Source: Unio delphinus (taxonomy: Eukaryota > Mollusca > Bivalvia > Unionida > Unionidae). Taken from it: DNA of 64,000 bases. The notes under the pieces were generated by a model. The model was not told where the DNA came from and did no database searches. It saw nothing but the letters and a program-made list of their open reading frames with translations. The position numbers were made by a program, and so were the translations under genes. Every line of letters starts with the position of its first letter. Within the stretch, counting starts at the first letter, position 1. Location: positions 17,615,001 to 17,679,000 of the forward strand of contig JAQISU010000003.1 in NCBI GenBank assembly GCA_029339505.1, read 5' to 3'. Positions 43,796 through 55,079 of this stretch are shown piece after piece.

Positions 43796-44965
43796 CTTTG
43801 ATTAAATTACACATTTCATTGTTAATAGTGACGCTCTGTGAAAGTGTGATGCCAAGGTAAGTGAAGCGGTTTACTGCATTGCGTTTTTGGCCATTGATCG
43901 TGATGTTGGGCTCAACATAGGGTTTTCCATGTGCTGGCTGATGCAGGACTTCAGTCTTTGTGGTACTGATGGTGAGACCAAAGCTTACGCATGAACTGGA
44001 GAACTTGTTAACGCCTAATTGCAGGTTGGCTCTGAGCCAGCATTGAACGCGCAGTCATTAGCAAATAGGAAATCTCTGATGGTGTGTCATAACCATGGTT
44101 TTCGCTTGAAGCCTCTTGGGATTGAATAGTCTTTATATACGGTACATGATGCCGACTTATACTTTTCTGTCTCTAAAAGCATTAGTCAGCATGGCGAAGA
44201 ACACTAGACTGAACAGTGTCGGTGCCTGAACACAGACCTGGTTGAGTCCATTGGTTACTTGGAATAGCTCAGCATTTTCTCAGTTGTTCTAGATTCGTGC
44301 TTGCATGCCATAGTGGAGTTTCTGCACCATGGATATATTTTTAAAACATTGGGCATCCATACTTGGCCATTACTTTCCACAAGCCTTCTCTGCTGACATT
44401 ATGAACGAAATTTTTCAAGTCGACGTAGATGAAGAAAAGGTTTGTGTTTGACTCTTGACATTTCTCTTGTAGCTGCCTTGCAGCAAACACCATGACGATG
44501 GCCCCGCGTTCTTTTCGGAATCCACACTAGCTGTCTGGCAGGAGTCCCTGGTCAAGGTGCGTAGTGCGCCGGTACAGCAGGATTCTGGCGAGTATTTTTC
44601 CTGCAATTAATAGGAAGAATATACCTCAGTAGTTGTCGCAGTCCTGACGATTCAATTTGCTCTTATACAGGTGGATTATGGAAGCGTCTTGAATTCCTGA
44701 GGAATCGTCTCTTGCTGCCACATTAGTAAAAACAGTTGGTGGAGCTTTCTAACATGGCTGTTCCCACTTCCTTGTATAATTCAGTTGGGATGGAGTCCGA
44801 ACCAGGTGCTTTGTCACTGGAGAGCAGACTATCGCTTTATGGGACTCCAGAAGGTTGGAGGATCATCCAGTGCTTCAATGATGACTAATTGGTGGAGACG
44901 ACTAATGGCTTCATCACTGATGGATGAAGGGCGATTCAGTACGTTGTTTACTTGTTCAGCAATAT
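43796..44965 (-). pseudogene. LINE reverse transcriptase, decayed
   Basis: Minus frames give SSDKAPGSDSIPTELYKE (near 44810), VFAARQLQEKCQ-like spacing (44450-44480), a FLFANDCAFNAGSE block where FADD is expected (near 44070) and PSTTKTEVLHQPAHGKP-like remains near 43930, then NGQKRNAV. It is the 5' continuation of the LINE tail at 39.65-40.32 kb. The catalytic aspartates are partly lost. Annotated by motif order only. Confidence 0.75.
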
Positions 44966-45000
44966 GCGAAGGAATTTATTTAAGACAAGAGATCTCGTGA

Positions 45001-45369
45001 ATAGGTTGCAAGATTACAAAGTGTGATAGCTGCGTTAAATAATGAAATTACTCGAATAATCAATATGAAATCTAATAGCGCGATCACAAAAAATATATAA
45101 CCACACGAATTGATCTTTCGAAACAACGAATACTCGGTAATGTGACTGTGATATACTTATATGAACCAGTTGAGCTTGAAGGCGGTAAAAAAAGAGCTAC
45201 TGATCCTATTTGGAATGTTATCACACACACAGTATCTAACATAGTAAGATCCACGGGTAGATCCGCGATCTATAGATTAGATTCAACTCCTCATCAGCAT
45301 GGATTTACACGTGAACAGTTACATGTGATACCTGAGGATACACAATTACCGCTACGATCACTTAATTAG
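45001..45369 (+). pseudogene. relic C: integrase C-terminal part
   Basis: Starts with IAALNNEITRIINMKSNSAI, matching the last part of the element A integrase core (VVAALNNEITRAINMK). It continues in 45142-45369 with IYLYEPVELEGGKKR and a tail ending LHVIPEDTQLPLRSLN. The catalytic core is missing. It lies head to head with the fusion relic, as in element A but in flipped orientation. Confidence 0.82.
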
Positions 45370-45374
45370 CACCT

Positions 45375-47835
45375 ATGCGTCTATTACATTCAAGACAGGT
45401 CAGCATAACATTTTCTCGTGTATGACCACGACTGCTATCTTTTCTGTCTGCGGCGAATTCTCCTGGATTTTTATCTTGAGACTAACACCATAGCATTATA
45501 TAATTGCAGCTCGCGCAGTGATTATTCTGTTGTTGTTTCATCATCACTATAAATTTAACATCAATATCAAAGTCGAGATTATTTTTTTTGTCGCTCTGTT
45601 TATAGCCAGAGAGTGTTTATTAGTATATGATCGCTGACAATTTCACTTTTGGCGTTGTCATTAGAATTCAAAATGACTCGACGAAGTTGATTTATTTTAC
45701 TAACTCGTGACACTGCGAGATAATCTAAATTCGACCACTCGATGCGATCATCTACGATCCGAACAACTGTATCAGAGATGGTTAACCAATGAGATGAGTG
45801 TATCGTCATTACATAGCCTAGCGTATAGGGAGATTTGTAAGTGCACAGTGCATCTTCGACAACATTGATATCGATCAGAACAATATCATTTAATACGAGA
45901 GTCTGTTTTCCTGTTTTCCCTGGAATATCAACTTCAATATTCTGTCTTCGTGTATCTTCTGGTCTAGAACATAATGGCACAGTCAATTATAAACAGCTTT
46001 TAATGAGCTTCAAGTAATAGTCCCTTACGTGTGTCTTTGACTATCTTTCAACTTGCCACTATCAAATCGTTTGGTCTCTAAGCTTACCAAAAATCATTTG
46101 ATGAGGTTTCTGAAATTATTTTACAAGCTATTTCACATTGGATTTTATCTGACTGTAACATAATTAATTTCTTTAACTCGCTTCATCCGGGATCGAGCGC
46201 TCTATGATCAGTATTAATTTATTCATAATAATCTACAAATTGCTTTAACCAATCATGCAGAGACAAACCAACAAATGATGGTGGTTGACCGTAATCGCCG
46301 CACATTATCACGGCTGTATTTTTCAATAATAGCCAATCAAGAAACATTTTAATATATCCAGTGACACTGTACATATTTCATCCCAAATAATGATCTTTGG
46401 AATATATTCCTCTCCCATTTGATCAGGAGTCCATGCGTCACCCTTATACCGAAAGAAACTGTGATAAGTGCATGAATTAACACCTCTCCCTTTCATCTCT
46501 CTGGAAAGTCGGTGGGTGGGTGTTAGCACAATCATGTCTGACTTCGTTCGAATTAATTCGATAACACGTATTGTTTTTCCACAACCGCCTGGTCCGTTTA
46601 AGTAAACAGTCTTATATCTACATATTGGATCGGATATAGATGGCGCGCTCGATCATTCTGATATTTGATTATTGTTAATGTAATTATCTTCAACTGTAAC
46701 ATTCGCTGATTGAGAATAATCGCGTAACATTTCATGTTTTATTCTCCATGATCCCCATGTTGCATCAGAGTTTGTAGAACGAGCCACTGCTTCTTTATAC
46801 TTGCTGTCTATATAAAATGAATCCGTGGCGACTCTGTCCGCGGTGTCAGAAAATCTATTTATCATACATAGCAGGTTTATAAAAACATAAGCCAGCATAG
46901 ATGATCTTGGATGTAAATACTGAGGAGATTCGCCATCGATGTAACTAACAATTGTACCAAACTTTGTTCCGTCAATATATATATTTGTTCTTGCATCTGC
47001 GATTATAAAATCATCTAGAATTAATCTTGCACAATGCCGCTTGTGATAATATGCTTCACCTTGGGTGAATTTACCGATTATTCTTTCTACCGAGATCTTT
47101 AGCGTTTTTATCATTTATTTCGCATCTGCATGTAAAAATCTCCTTAGATCGTTTAACAATATAGTCTTCGTCGAGATCAGGAAATTTGCCTTGTAATCGT
47201 TAATACTACTATAACCAAACCTCAGTCTGTGCACGATATGATATAATTGCCTCACCGACAATCAGCGATTTAAGTATTTTACAATCGATCATATACCGCC
47301 CAGTATTTCAGATAAATGTCTACCAAACCAAACATAACAGCACGGATGGAGTCCCTTAGCAAATTCGAATGATACCACACAAACGAATCCGGTTAATTCA
47401 AAATTGAGTAATGGTCCATCAACCGAGATAACACTTTTAGAATCATATTTTGAATTCCTTAATCCGCCGTGTCTGTATTTGACACAACTAGCTTGAACAT
47501 CTGCGAGAAATCAAATCGTGTTGGCGTCCATAGATTTCCCTCTCCCTGGCGCAAGGATCCGCAACTGACGGGACTGTAATACAGTTTGTTAGTAATTGCT
47601 CGGTATTTTCATTTGAAAATTTCACAGCGAGTTTTCTCATTTTTTCATGAAGAGATTCCGTCTGATATATTTCGCCGTTAGGTCTAAAAATTTGATCAAA
47701 TTTACATTCTTTGTCAAAACTTCGAAATAACCACACTGATACAGGATCGTTTTTACTTAACTCGTAAATAAAATCAAACATATTTCTGCCACTAGAGATG
47801 GCGTGTATTATTTTACAATTCGATCTCGTGGACAT
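45375..47835 (-). pseudogene. relic C: polymerase-helicase-HNH fusion, decayed
   Basis: From right to left: 47488-47835 holds LSKNDPVSVWLFRS and RPNGEIYQTESLH. 47115-47487 is degraded and has lost about 40 residues that include polymerase motif A. 46653-47114 has ERIIGKFTQG, then RVATDSFYIDSKY (motif C), and runs unbroken into the linker WGSWRIKHEMLRDYS. Walker A NGPGGCGKT is near 46580. 46323-46535 has LTPTHRLSREMKG and IIIWDEICTVSLD. 45600-45986 holds motifs V/VI. 45375-45590 encodes the HNH zinc domain. It confirms the domain order of element A. Confidence 0.82.
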
Positions 47836-48335
47836 ATTGCTACAATCATTATGTGGAGCCAGCTGGTATTTTGATACCTGTATGCCTTCGGTTCGATATG
47901 TAAATGTATATAAATAATACCTTTCTAAGAAATATCACCAGGTAATTATTCCAATTTTTTACGAATTAGAAGTGTATTAATTGTATAATGAACTAAGTAT
48001 ACGCTACCTTAACAGTATAAATTCATTAAGGAGATCCAACAAGCGGTTTACGCATCAGTAGCGGATAATAACGATTTAAGTAAATTTGTACTAGTATTTA
48101 CGCAGTAGACAAAATTGGATCAGAATTATAAAAACAATATGAAACAAAGAAAATATTAATTCACGCATGAGGCAGCTAAAAAAAGATTATAGAAACTAGT
48201 GAAGTGACTTCTACGTAGACAGGATACACTAAATATTTTTTACAAAAGAAAAAAATTATGCAACTGAAATATTATTTTACATCTTGATTTCAACGTTTAA
48301 GATTTCACATAGAGACTTATTTCTAAAGTCTCTCT
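47836..48335. other. unassigned AT-rich junction in relic C
   Basis: Lies between the polymerase 5' end and the minor virion gene of relic C. No terminal inverted repeat like that of element A is visible, and no coding signal. Confidence 0.4.
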
Positions 48336-48735
48336 ATCGAGGTCATTTAAGTTACCATATTAGTCAGTGACTTTAAAATTTATTCTCGTTAATATCACAC
48401 TGCATATAGATGGAAGTAACTGGCTCCTGGACGATTAAATATCCGGGTGGAACCAGTGGTGTAAACGAGCATAAAATGTATCCTTGCTGGGCCTGATGTG
48501 ATTGGTAGCTTCCGTCAATAACTAAATTGAGTGCGATCACCTAAGAAATATTTTTATTTGCAGATGATATGTCTCCCACCCCCGTCTGGGTCATTGTTAT
48601 GCTTGAGGATATCCCCAGGAGTTATTTTTTCCATGCAGCGAGTATTTTAGTAAAGTTCTCGTTGATAAGATCGCTGAGTATTTTCTTTGATCATCTGTTG
48701 TAAGTGCTGGTAACTGTTGATCTGTTATTTTATAA
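48336..48735 (-). pseudogene. relic C: 3' part of minor virion protein gene
   Basis: Aligns with 3990-4440 of element A. Minus-strand pieces correspond to the PPGYLIVQEP-like and GYILCSFTPL-like blocks and the DPDGGGRHI block. Frames are broken. It stops at the (AT)n run at 48740, which corresponds to about position 4440 of element A. Confidence 0.7.
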
Positions 48736-48737
48736 TG

Positions 48738-48739
<2 letters not shown>

Positions 48740-48804
<65 letters not shown>
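48740..48804. repeat. (AT)n microsatellite at a relic C breakpoint
   Basis: About 32 AT units exactly where similarity to element A stops; it resumes at about 58.2 kb. Confidence 0.93.
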
Positions 48805-48806
<2 letters not shown>

Positions 48807-49446
48807 TTATTATACGAAAAAGTGGACAAACATGTAAAAATGAAATTCGCACAAAATTTTTATATAATTTGCTATATGTACATTCTTCACTTTCCGAAAA
48901 TTTTTACCTTTCATTCTTACTCATTACAAAGAAATTTATGAAAAAGCGATCATTTCTCCCGATCCGTCTTGAATAAAACAACGCGCTTCCCCCCCCCCCC
49001 CCCGCACCTCACAAATAGCGGAAGTGGCGTTATTTGAGACACTGTACACGCCGGCATTGTTGATAATGAATTATGGAGAACTCGCCCCATAGAAATCTGG
49101 GAGAATGATCCTATATACTAATTGTGAGATGTCGCAACATGGCTGATAAGGCTTTTTTTTTTTAAAATGTTGTCTTTCTTCAACTTAATAACTTATTAAA
49201 GTTATAAAATTTTTAACTTTTTCAACTTTTTCATTTGATGAATCCAGCTTCTGTACTTAACGAAACAAAAGTGACATCTATGCCTTTTACTGTGCTCTTC
49301 AAAATCATTCGATACATTTCAAATGGAAATAAAATAGAGCATGACGTGAAGTCTGCAGTTTTATATATGTAAGGTCTCCAACCTAATAATGAATGATACT
49401 TGAACTCGATAATAAACAGCATCGACGTGTACTGTGCTGTCGCTAC
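48805..49446. other. gene-free stretch
   Basis: Contains a C16 run near 48990. No coding or repeat signal is recognised. Confidence 0.45.
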
Positions 49447-50274
49447 TGTTACGTGCTTAGGCTCTAATAAACAGCAACACAGAAAGAGTGAAAACCAACA
49501 AGCTTGTAAAACTTTAACAATGATTTTATTAAGTACAATTATTTAAATGAAATAAATAAACTTACGGTTTTAGAGAATCAAATCCAACAAATATAAAATT
49601 CACAAAATAATCCACTAATGGAATTGCAAGTCCTGATAAATAAATGTTCTAATAGTTCCAGGTTCGAATCTTGACGATGTAATCCAAAATGGCTGACAAT
49701 GTCACGTGATGCAGTTCTTGATTTAATATCATCCAGATGAAATTATGAAACGTATGTCATGTTTCCAAATAAATAGGATAATTCTTATTTTCCAATGAAT
49801 TGACACAAAGTCCAGAACAAAATTAACACTCAAACATGAAATACACAACTAATAACTTACAGCCCAAAGATTCTACTAATGTTAGCTTCCAAAATACAGC
49901 TATATATAACTGTTATTCTGAAGTAAACAAGTGATCACGCGCTTTTCTAGAAATTGATAGAAGGTCAGAGGAAGAGTCTACCTTCACCTAGTCACGTAAT
50001 AATAGAATGATCCAGAAGAAAATAAGCCACTAATTACTAAAAAAAAAATAGTTGTCCTTGAAAGTAACCAATAGTGTTAGAGACTTGTTGACAATGTCCA
50101 AAGCAAGGTCAGGAATTGGGTCAACAAGCCAAGGTCAAAAACTTGTTTACAATTAAAGGATGGTCAGCCTAAACTTTCTAGAATAATTTCCCAATTAATG
50201 GATATTAAACCCTAAATGATAAATTTGGATTTAACAATTAAAAAAAAAATAAATTAAATCCAATAGCCGTAACA
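49447..50274 (-). repeat. LTR (3' LTR of the minus-strand element)
   Basis: About 96-98 per cent identical by eye to 55080-55904, with TGTTAC and GTAACA termini. Confidence 0.92.
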
Positions 50275-50474
50275 CCTTCCCCCATAAAATAAAAAGAAAG
50301 GTTTATATGATTAAACTTTCTTTTTATCACAAACTAATTTACATCTGAGATTGAAAGAACTAGTACAAATTACACAATATAATAAATTATACATGGGAAA
50401 GAGTGTTTACAATTATATTATCAAGAAATAGCCTCAAATTTTTAACTTGTCCATGTCCCACAAAATGTCCTAAG

Positions 50475-50820
50475 AAAGCTACTCTAGCTTTTTTTTTATT
50501 AGGATTTTTAACGTAGCTTTAACAATTTTTCAGTCATATCGCTACGATGTCTGCAGTGAGGCAGTTTATAGTGATGTCTAGCACTGAGACATCATGCCGC
50601 AGACATGTAGCATGATGTCTCACCCAGTCACATTATCTTGACACCAGGCCGACCAGTCCTAACACTAACCTCTTAATGCTGAGCGTCAAGCGAGGCAGCT
50701 GTTAGTACCATTTTTGTAAGTCTTTGATATGACTCGGCCGGGGATCGAACCGACGACCTCCCGCTTCCGGGGCGGACGCTCTAACCACTAGGCCACCGGA
50801 GCGGTCAAAGCTACTCTAGC
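50475..50820 (-). mobile_element. tRNA-derived SINE with 14-bp target duplication
   Basis: AAAGCTACTCTAGC occurs at 50475-50488 and 50807-50820, bracketing the insert. The minus strand begins CCGCTCCGGTGGCCTAGTGG with a box A (TGGCCTAGTGGTTAGAGCG) and a box B (GGTTCGATCCCC), like a tRNA gene, and ends in a poly-A tail (poly-T at 50489-50497 on the plus strand). It is inside the retrotransposon, so it is younger than that element. Confidence 0.9.
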
Positions 50821-50856
50821 AAGGCAGAACTCACTAATTCACCTAGTGAATTACTA

Positions 50857-51090
50857 TAAAAAAAAAGTTGTCCTTGAAAGTAACCAATAGTGTTAGAGAC
50901 TTGTTGACAATGTCCAAAGCAAGGTCAAAATTGGGTCAACAAGCCAAGGTCAAAAACTTGTTTACAATTAAAGGATGGTCAGCCTAAACTTTCTAGAATA
51001 ATTTCCCAATTAATGGATATTAAACCCTAAATGATAAATTTGGATTTAACAATTAAAAAAAAATAAATTAAATCCAATAGCCGTAACACT
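50857..51090 (-). repeat. partial third LTR copy
   Basis: Repeats about 50040-50274 of the LTR (GTTGTCCTTGAAAGTAACC to CCGTAACA). It is followed by a repeat of the SINE end CACTAGGCCACCGGAGCGG and flank. The unit SINE-end, flank, LTR-end is therefore present twice. Confidence 0.85.
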
Positions 51091-51092
51091 CA

Positions 51093-51706
51093 CTAGGCCA
51101 CCGGAGCGGTCAAAGCTACTCTAGCAAGGCAGAACTCACTAATGCGTGTCTGACTGTTAATTGATTTAAAAGTGAGTTCTGCCAAAGCTACTCTAGCAAG
51201 GCAGAACTCACTTTTAAATAAATTAACAGTCAGACACGCATTAGTGAGTCTGTCAAAGAATTTTCTAATTGTTGCTAGATGTTCTTTCCAGGTGTCGTTG
51301 TAGATGATGACGTCATAAATCTCTAGACCAGAGATGAACATTTTTATGAGACGTTGAAATGGACTTTCTTTATATTGGTAGAGTCCTTTTGGAGTCGCAA
51401 TGTTGAGTTTTCCTTTGCTCTTTCCATAGTGGAATCTGCCAAAATCCTTTCAGAAGGTCAGAATTTGGTGACGTACTTGGCATTCCCAATTTTATCAATA
51501 GAATAGTCAATTCTTGTTAATGGGAATGAATCTGTTTTTGTCACTCTGTTCACCTTCCTATAATCAATGCACATACGGAAAGTTTTATCTGGTTTAGGAA
51601 CAAGTATGCATAGTGAACTCCAATCACTTTTACTGGGCTTGATAAAATCATTCTCCAGCAAATACTGAATTTTCTTTTTCAAATATTCCTGTTTGAGTGG
51701 ACTCAT
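51093..51706 (-). pseudogene. Gmr1-like reverse transcriptase fragment
   Basis: Frame 51458-51706 has LKKKIQYLLENDFIKPSKSD, CILVPKPDKTFRMCIDYRKV and YVTKF. Frame 51093-51341 has DVIIYNDTWKEHLATIRKFF and LTVNLFKSEFC. The catalytic YxDD box is damaged (one Asp is missing before VIIY), and the segment between the frames is shortened. RNase H is absent. Confidence 0.82.
51110..51250. repeat. inverted duplication around the reverse transcriptase end
   Basis: CACTAATGCGTGTCTGACTG on the left half reappears as its reverse complement on the right half (51226-51245), with AAAGCTACTCTAGCAAGGC between. The arms are about 50 bases and the whole would fold back. Confidence 0.8.
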
Positions 51707-51714
51707 CCAACATG

Positions 51715-52041
51715 GATGCTGTTTGGAATTTTCAATTTCAACGTCATGAAACTTTTATTTGTCCTTGTAAGAATATCTGGACATAAGTGCTCATATAATA
51801 ATAATAGATTTTAGTTCATTTCTTCCTTGCACTTGCAAATGTGAAAGTTTATGGTCTAGATTTTTCATAATTTCTGAATTCCAACAATTCGGCGCTCCAA
51901 TATCAGTAGAATCCGATGATATTTCTTTACAGGGTAGGACAGGTACTAAATTAATTACATATTTAACATGGCTATTTCTTTCAATATACTGGTACTCCTA
52001 TAATTTATTTAGATCCCAGGAGCACTAATACTATAACTTAA
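51715..52041 (-). pseudogene. Gmr1-like linker between integrase and reverse transcriptase
   Basis: Read on the minus strand in several frames, it includes short pieces such as RNELKSI and SIHVGW, corresponding to the spacer between the integrase C-terminal GPYKVKKK and the reverse transcriptase. No enzyme motif. Confidence 0.45.
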
Positions 52042-54255
52042 CTAATTCATTTTCTTCTTAACTTTGTAAGGGCCGTAATATCTAATCTGAAGAAAAGTAA
52101 GAAGAAAGAATAACACAACTCCATTATCAAACTCAAAAGTTCTCTCCCTTTCAGTTCTCTCAAACCATAGTTTCATTTTTAACTTTAATTGATTACTTGA
52201 ATTGGTCTTGGGTAAGGAATCCACACAATCTACCATAATTCTACTGAATGTTTCATCAAACGTAGGAATAGGTTGCAGATGAGCCTTAAGTATCTTCTGA
52301 TTGGGTTTTCCTATCATTTGACAAGTATGACAAGATCTACAGTATTTGACAACATCACTTTTGATTTTTGGAATTCCATTTTTAATGAAATAACAGACAG
52401 GAACTTCAGTAACTTCAGTCTCATTTATGAACCTTTGAAACAAGCAGGAGATCTCAGGATCTTTTTCCTGTTCCACGACAAGTGACTGTCGTTTATCACC
52501 CTGATTAAGAGAATGAGTTATTAAAAGAGAATCACTATGATCAATACCTTCTGATTGATCTAAACCAAAAATAAAAGTGACCTCATCAAAAACCTGACCT
52601 ATACAAGCGCCAGTTGAAGGAATGCTGCCTTCTATATTATCATTCTCAAGATCATCACCCTGATTAGAATAAAGAGAATGAGTTGTCAAAAGAGGATCAC
52701 TATGATCAATACCTTCTGATTGATCTAAACCAAGAGTAAAAGTGACCTCATCAAAAACTTGACCTTTACAAGCGTCAGTTGAAGGAATACTGACTTTTTC
52801 AACACAAGCCTGACCCACGCAGGTGTCAGATAAGAGAATACTGGCCTCAATAACATAAACCTGACTCATGCATGTGTCAACGAAGGGAATACTGCCCTTT
52901 TCAACTTCATTCTCAAGAGCTTTCTTTACCATAGCTCTAGTAACTGTACAAGCTTGAAATATATCAGGGATTTCTTTTTCAATTGGATCAACTTTCTGAT
53001 CCAAATTAGGCTTGTCAGTTACAGGTGGATTAACCACAACCTTGTCTCCAGCTAAGTGGTTACCTAGCAATAAATCTATTCCCTCAACAGGTAAAACCGA
53101 GACCGTTCCGATTGTCACAGGTTCTGATACTAAGTCTGATGACAAATTTACACAATGGAGAGGAACATTAACAACGCCGCACTCTACTCCCTGAATAAAA
53201 ACACTTTCATTAGAAGAAGACTTCTCAGAAAAAGGCAAAGTACCTGATAATAAAAGACTCTGAGAGGCTCCTGTGTCCCTTAAAATTTTAATAGGGGTGG
53301 GATTGGCTGAATCACCCAAGAGTGATATAGAACCCTTCGATATGAATGGTTCATTATTCTCCATATCAAAATCAGACTGGGATTTATTAGACCCAGCAAA
53401 TGTATTGCTTTCAATACATGACTGTGACTTCGACCTCTTGTAAATAAGAGCATTTGGAACAAGCCTGTCTTGATTCTGATGCCTATTTTTCAATTTGTAG
53501 CAATCAGAAATAACGTGTCTTTTTTTCTTGCAAAAGTTACACGTCGGAAGAGACAAGGATCTAGAATCAAACTTCTCTGAAGTCTGATCTTTGAAAGTTG
53601 TGTTAGTTTGAGTTTTAGAAGGGCTTGAATTAGGCGGAAATGCTTTTCTGCCATTAAATTGTTGAGTAGAAGTCTTGTTAACAAAAGGAACTTTATGTGT
53701 CAAAGAATATTCGTCAGCAGCTCGAGCAGCATTTTCCAAGGTTTCAATCTGATGCTCATCAAGATAAGTTTTAACATCATTATGAACACAGTTTTTGAAC
53801 TCTTCAATTAATATAATTTGCTTGAGATTTTGATAATCTTGCTCGACTTTCTTGGCTAAACACCATCTATCAAACAACTGCTCTTTTTGTCTAGCAAATT
53901 CGACATGAGTTTGTACAGCTTCTTTTCTGTAATTTCTAAATTTTTGCCTATAAGCTTCAGGAACTAACTCATAACCTCTTAAAATGCATTCTTTAACTAC
54001 ATCATAGTCACTACTTTGATGAACAGACAGTGAAGTGTAAATCTCGCTAGCCTTACCAGTAAGTACACATTGTAGTAACTGAGTCCAATTCTCTCTTGGC
54101 CACTTTAAATTTTCTGCAACTTTTTCAAAAAGAATAAAATATTTGTCTACTTCTTTTTCTTTGAAAGGAGGCACTAATCTAATATTCCTTGCTAAATCAA
54201 AATTTTGATTTGAAGTATGATGGTGATTCTCACTTGCCAGCTCTAATTCTTTCAT
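52042..54255 (-). CDS. Gag-protease-integrase fragment of Gmr1-like element
   Basis: Long open frame, 737 residues, the longest in the window. The capsid-like part (about 25-190) has VDKYFILFEKVAENLKWP. A zinc knuckle CNFCKKKRHVISDC (CX2CX4HX4C) lies near 240, and the protease motif RDTGASQSLLL near 325. An acidic region with two copies of GQVFDEVTF follows (165-base DNA repeat, near 52511 and 52676). An integrase zinc-binding piece YCRSCHTCQM and a first-aspartate remnant IMVDCVDSLPKT come next. The rest of the integrase core is deleted, and reading jumps to a GPYKVKKK tail. It stayed open despite the deletion, so it is either young or by chance intact. Confidence 0.85.
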   Translation of the reverse strand: MKELELASENHHHTSNQNFDLARNIRLVPPFKEKEVDKYFILFEKVAENLKWPRENWTQLLQCVLTGKASEIYTSLSVHQSSDYDVVKECILRGYELVPEAYRQKFRNYRKEAVQTHVEFARQKEQLFDRWCLAKKVEQDYQNLKQIILIEEFKNCVHNDVKTYLDEHQIETLENAARAADEYSLTHKVPFVNKTSTQQFNGRKAFPPNSSPSKTQTNTTFKDQTSEKFDSRSLSLPTCNFCKKKRHVISDCYKLKNRHQNQDRLVPNALIYKRSKSQSCIESNTFAGSNKSQSDFDMENNEPFISKGSISLLGDSANPTPIKILRDTGASQSLLLSGTLPFSEKSSSNESVFIQGVECGVVNVPLHCVNLSSDLVSEPVTIGTVSVLPVEGIDLLLGNHLAGDKVVVNPPVTDKPNLDQKVDPIEKEIPDIFQACTVTRAMVKKALENEVEKGSIPFVDTCMSQVYVIEASILLSDTCVGQACVEKVSIPSTDACKGQVFDEVTFTLGLDQSEGIDHSDPLLTTHSLYSNQGDDLENDNIEGSIPSTGACIGQVFDEVTFIFGLDQSEGIDHSDSLLITHSLNQGDKRQSLVVEQEKDPEISCLFQRFINETEVTEVPVCYFIKNGIPKIKSDVVKYCRSCHTCQMIGKPNQKILKAHLQPIPTFDETFSRIMVDCVDSLPKTNSSNQLKLKMKLWFERTERERTFEFDNGVVLFFLLTFLQIRYYGPYKVKKKMN

Positions 54256-54318
54256 TTTACACTGATATTCCCTTTATTCCTTCTCTCTCTCTCGTTCAAT
54301 TTGTTTTTCTTGTAACCT

Positions 54319-54399
<81 letters not shown>

Positions 54400-54967
54400 T
54401 CAAATTGTAATTGTCTTTCTTTCTCCCTTTCCTGAAATTCCAGTTTCTTAAACTCTAATTCAGATTGTAATTGTCTTTCTTTCTCCCTTTCTTGTCTCTC
54501 TCTCTCCTCTCTTTCTCTATCAATCAACATCTGCTCTTTTTGTAATTCAATTTGCTTCTCTTTCTCCTCTTTCTCTCTATCAATCCGCATCTGCACTTTT
54601 TGTAATTCAATTTGCTTCTCTTTCTCCCTTTCCTGAAACTCCAGCTTCTTTAACTCTAATTCACCCTCTCTCTCTGAAATTCCAGCTTCTTCAACTCTAA
54701 TTCCATCTTGAATTTTAATTCTAATTCCTTCAGTTTAATGTCAGAGTCTGGTGTAGACTTACTGACTGGAATCAAAGCACTTTGTTCCAAAACATCTTGT
54801 TCTACCAAATACTGGACCAAAATCTTTTTGATATCTTGTTTCGTTAAAGAAGCCTTCACTTCGGAAAGATCGTATTTCCTGGCAAGTTGAACCAACTCGT
54901 CTTTTTTGAAAAGATCTAATTGCTCCTGGGTAGGATTAGAAAGAAATATTTCTACCTTAGATGTCAT
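54252..54967 (-). pseudogene. 5' gag extension: SAP-like domain and charged coiled coil
   Basis: Frame 54656-54967 starts MTSKVEIFLSNPTQEQLDLF and continues with LARKYDLSEVKASLTKQD, a short SAP-like helix pair. Frame 54252-54596 is nearly all Glu, Arg, Lys and Gln with repeated ERER, encoded by the (TC)n/(GA)n microsatellite at about 54323-54391. It probably belongs upstream of the gag frame. Repeat-length changes would shift the frame, which explains the present breaks. Confidence 0.65.
54323..54391. repeat. (TC)n microsatellite inside the gag-like coding region
   Basis: About 34 TC units on the plus strand; on the coding strand it encodes a Glu-Arg dipeptide repeat. Confidence 0.95.
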
Positions 54968-55079
54968 TTTGATACAAGCGTGTTAGTCTCACTAAAAATT
55001 TAAATTTTTCAAAAAACTAGGGGAAATTCAAATTTAAATTCAAATTTATTTAAATCCCAAGACGAGATACCAATTTATA

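Noticed and set aside
48704..48976. Open frames with an Ile-Tyr repeat
   Set aside because: They are produced by the (AT)n microsatellite. The similar minus-strand frame at 61.0-61.3 kb has the same cause.
50730..50806. A tRNA gene on the minus strand with good box A and box B
   Set aside because: It is bracketed by a 14-base target duplication and has a long non-tRNA body and poly-A tail, so it is the head of a SINE.
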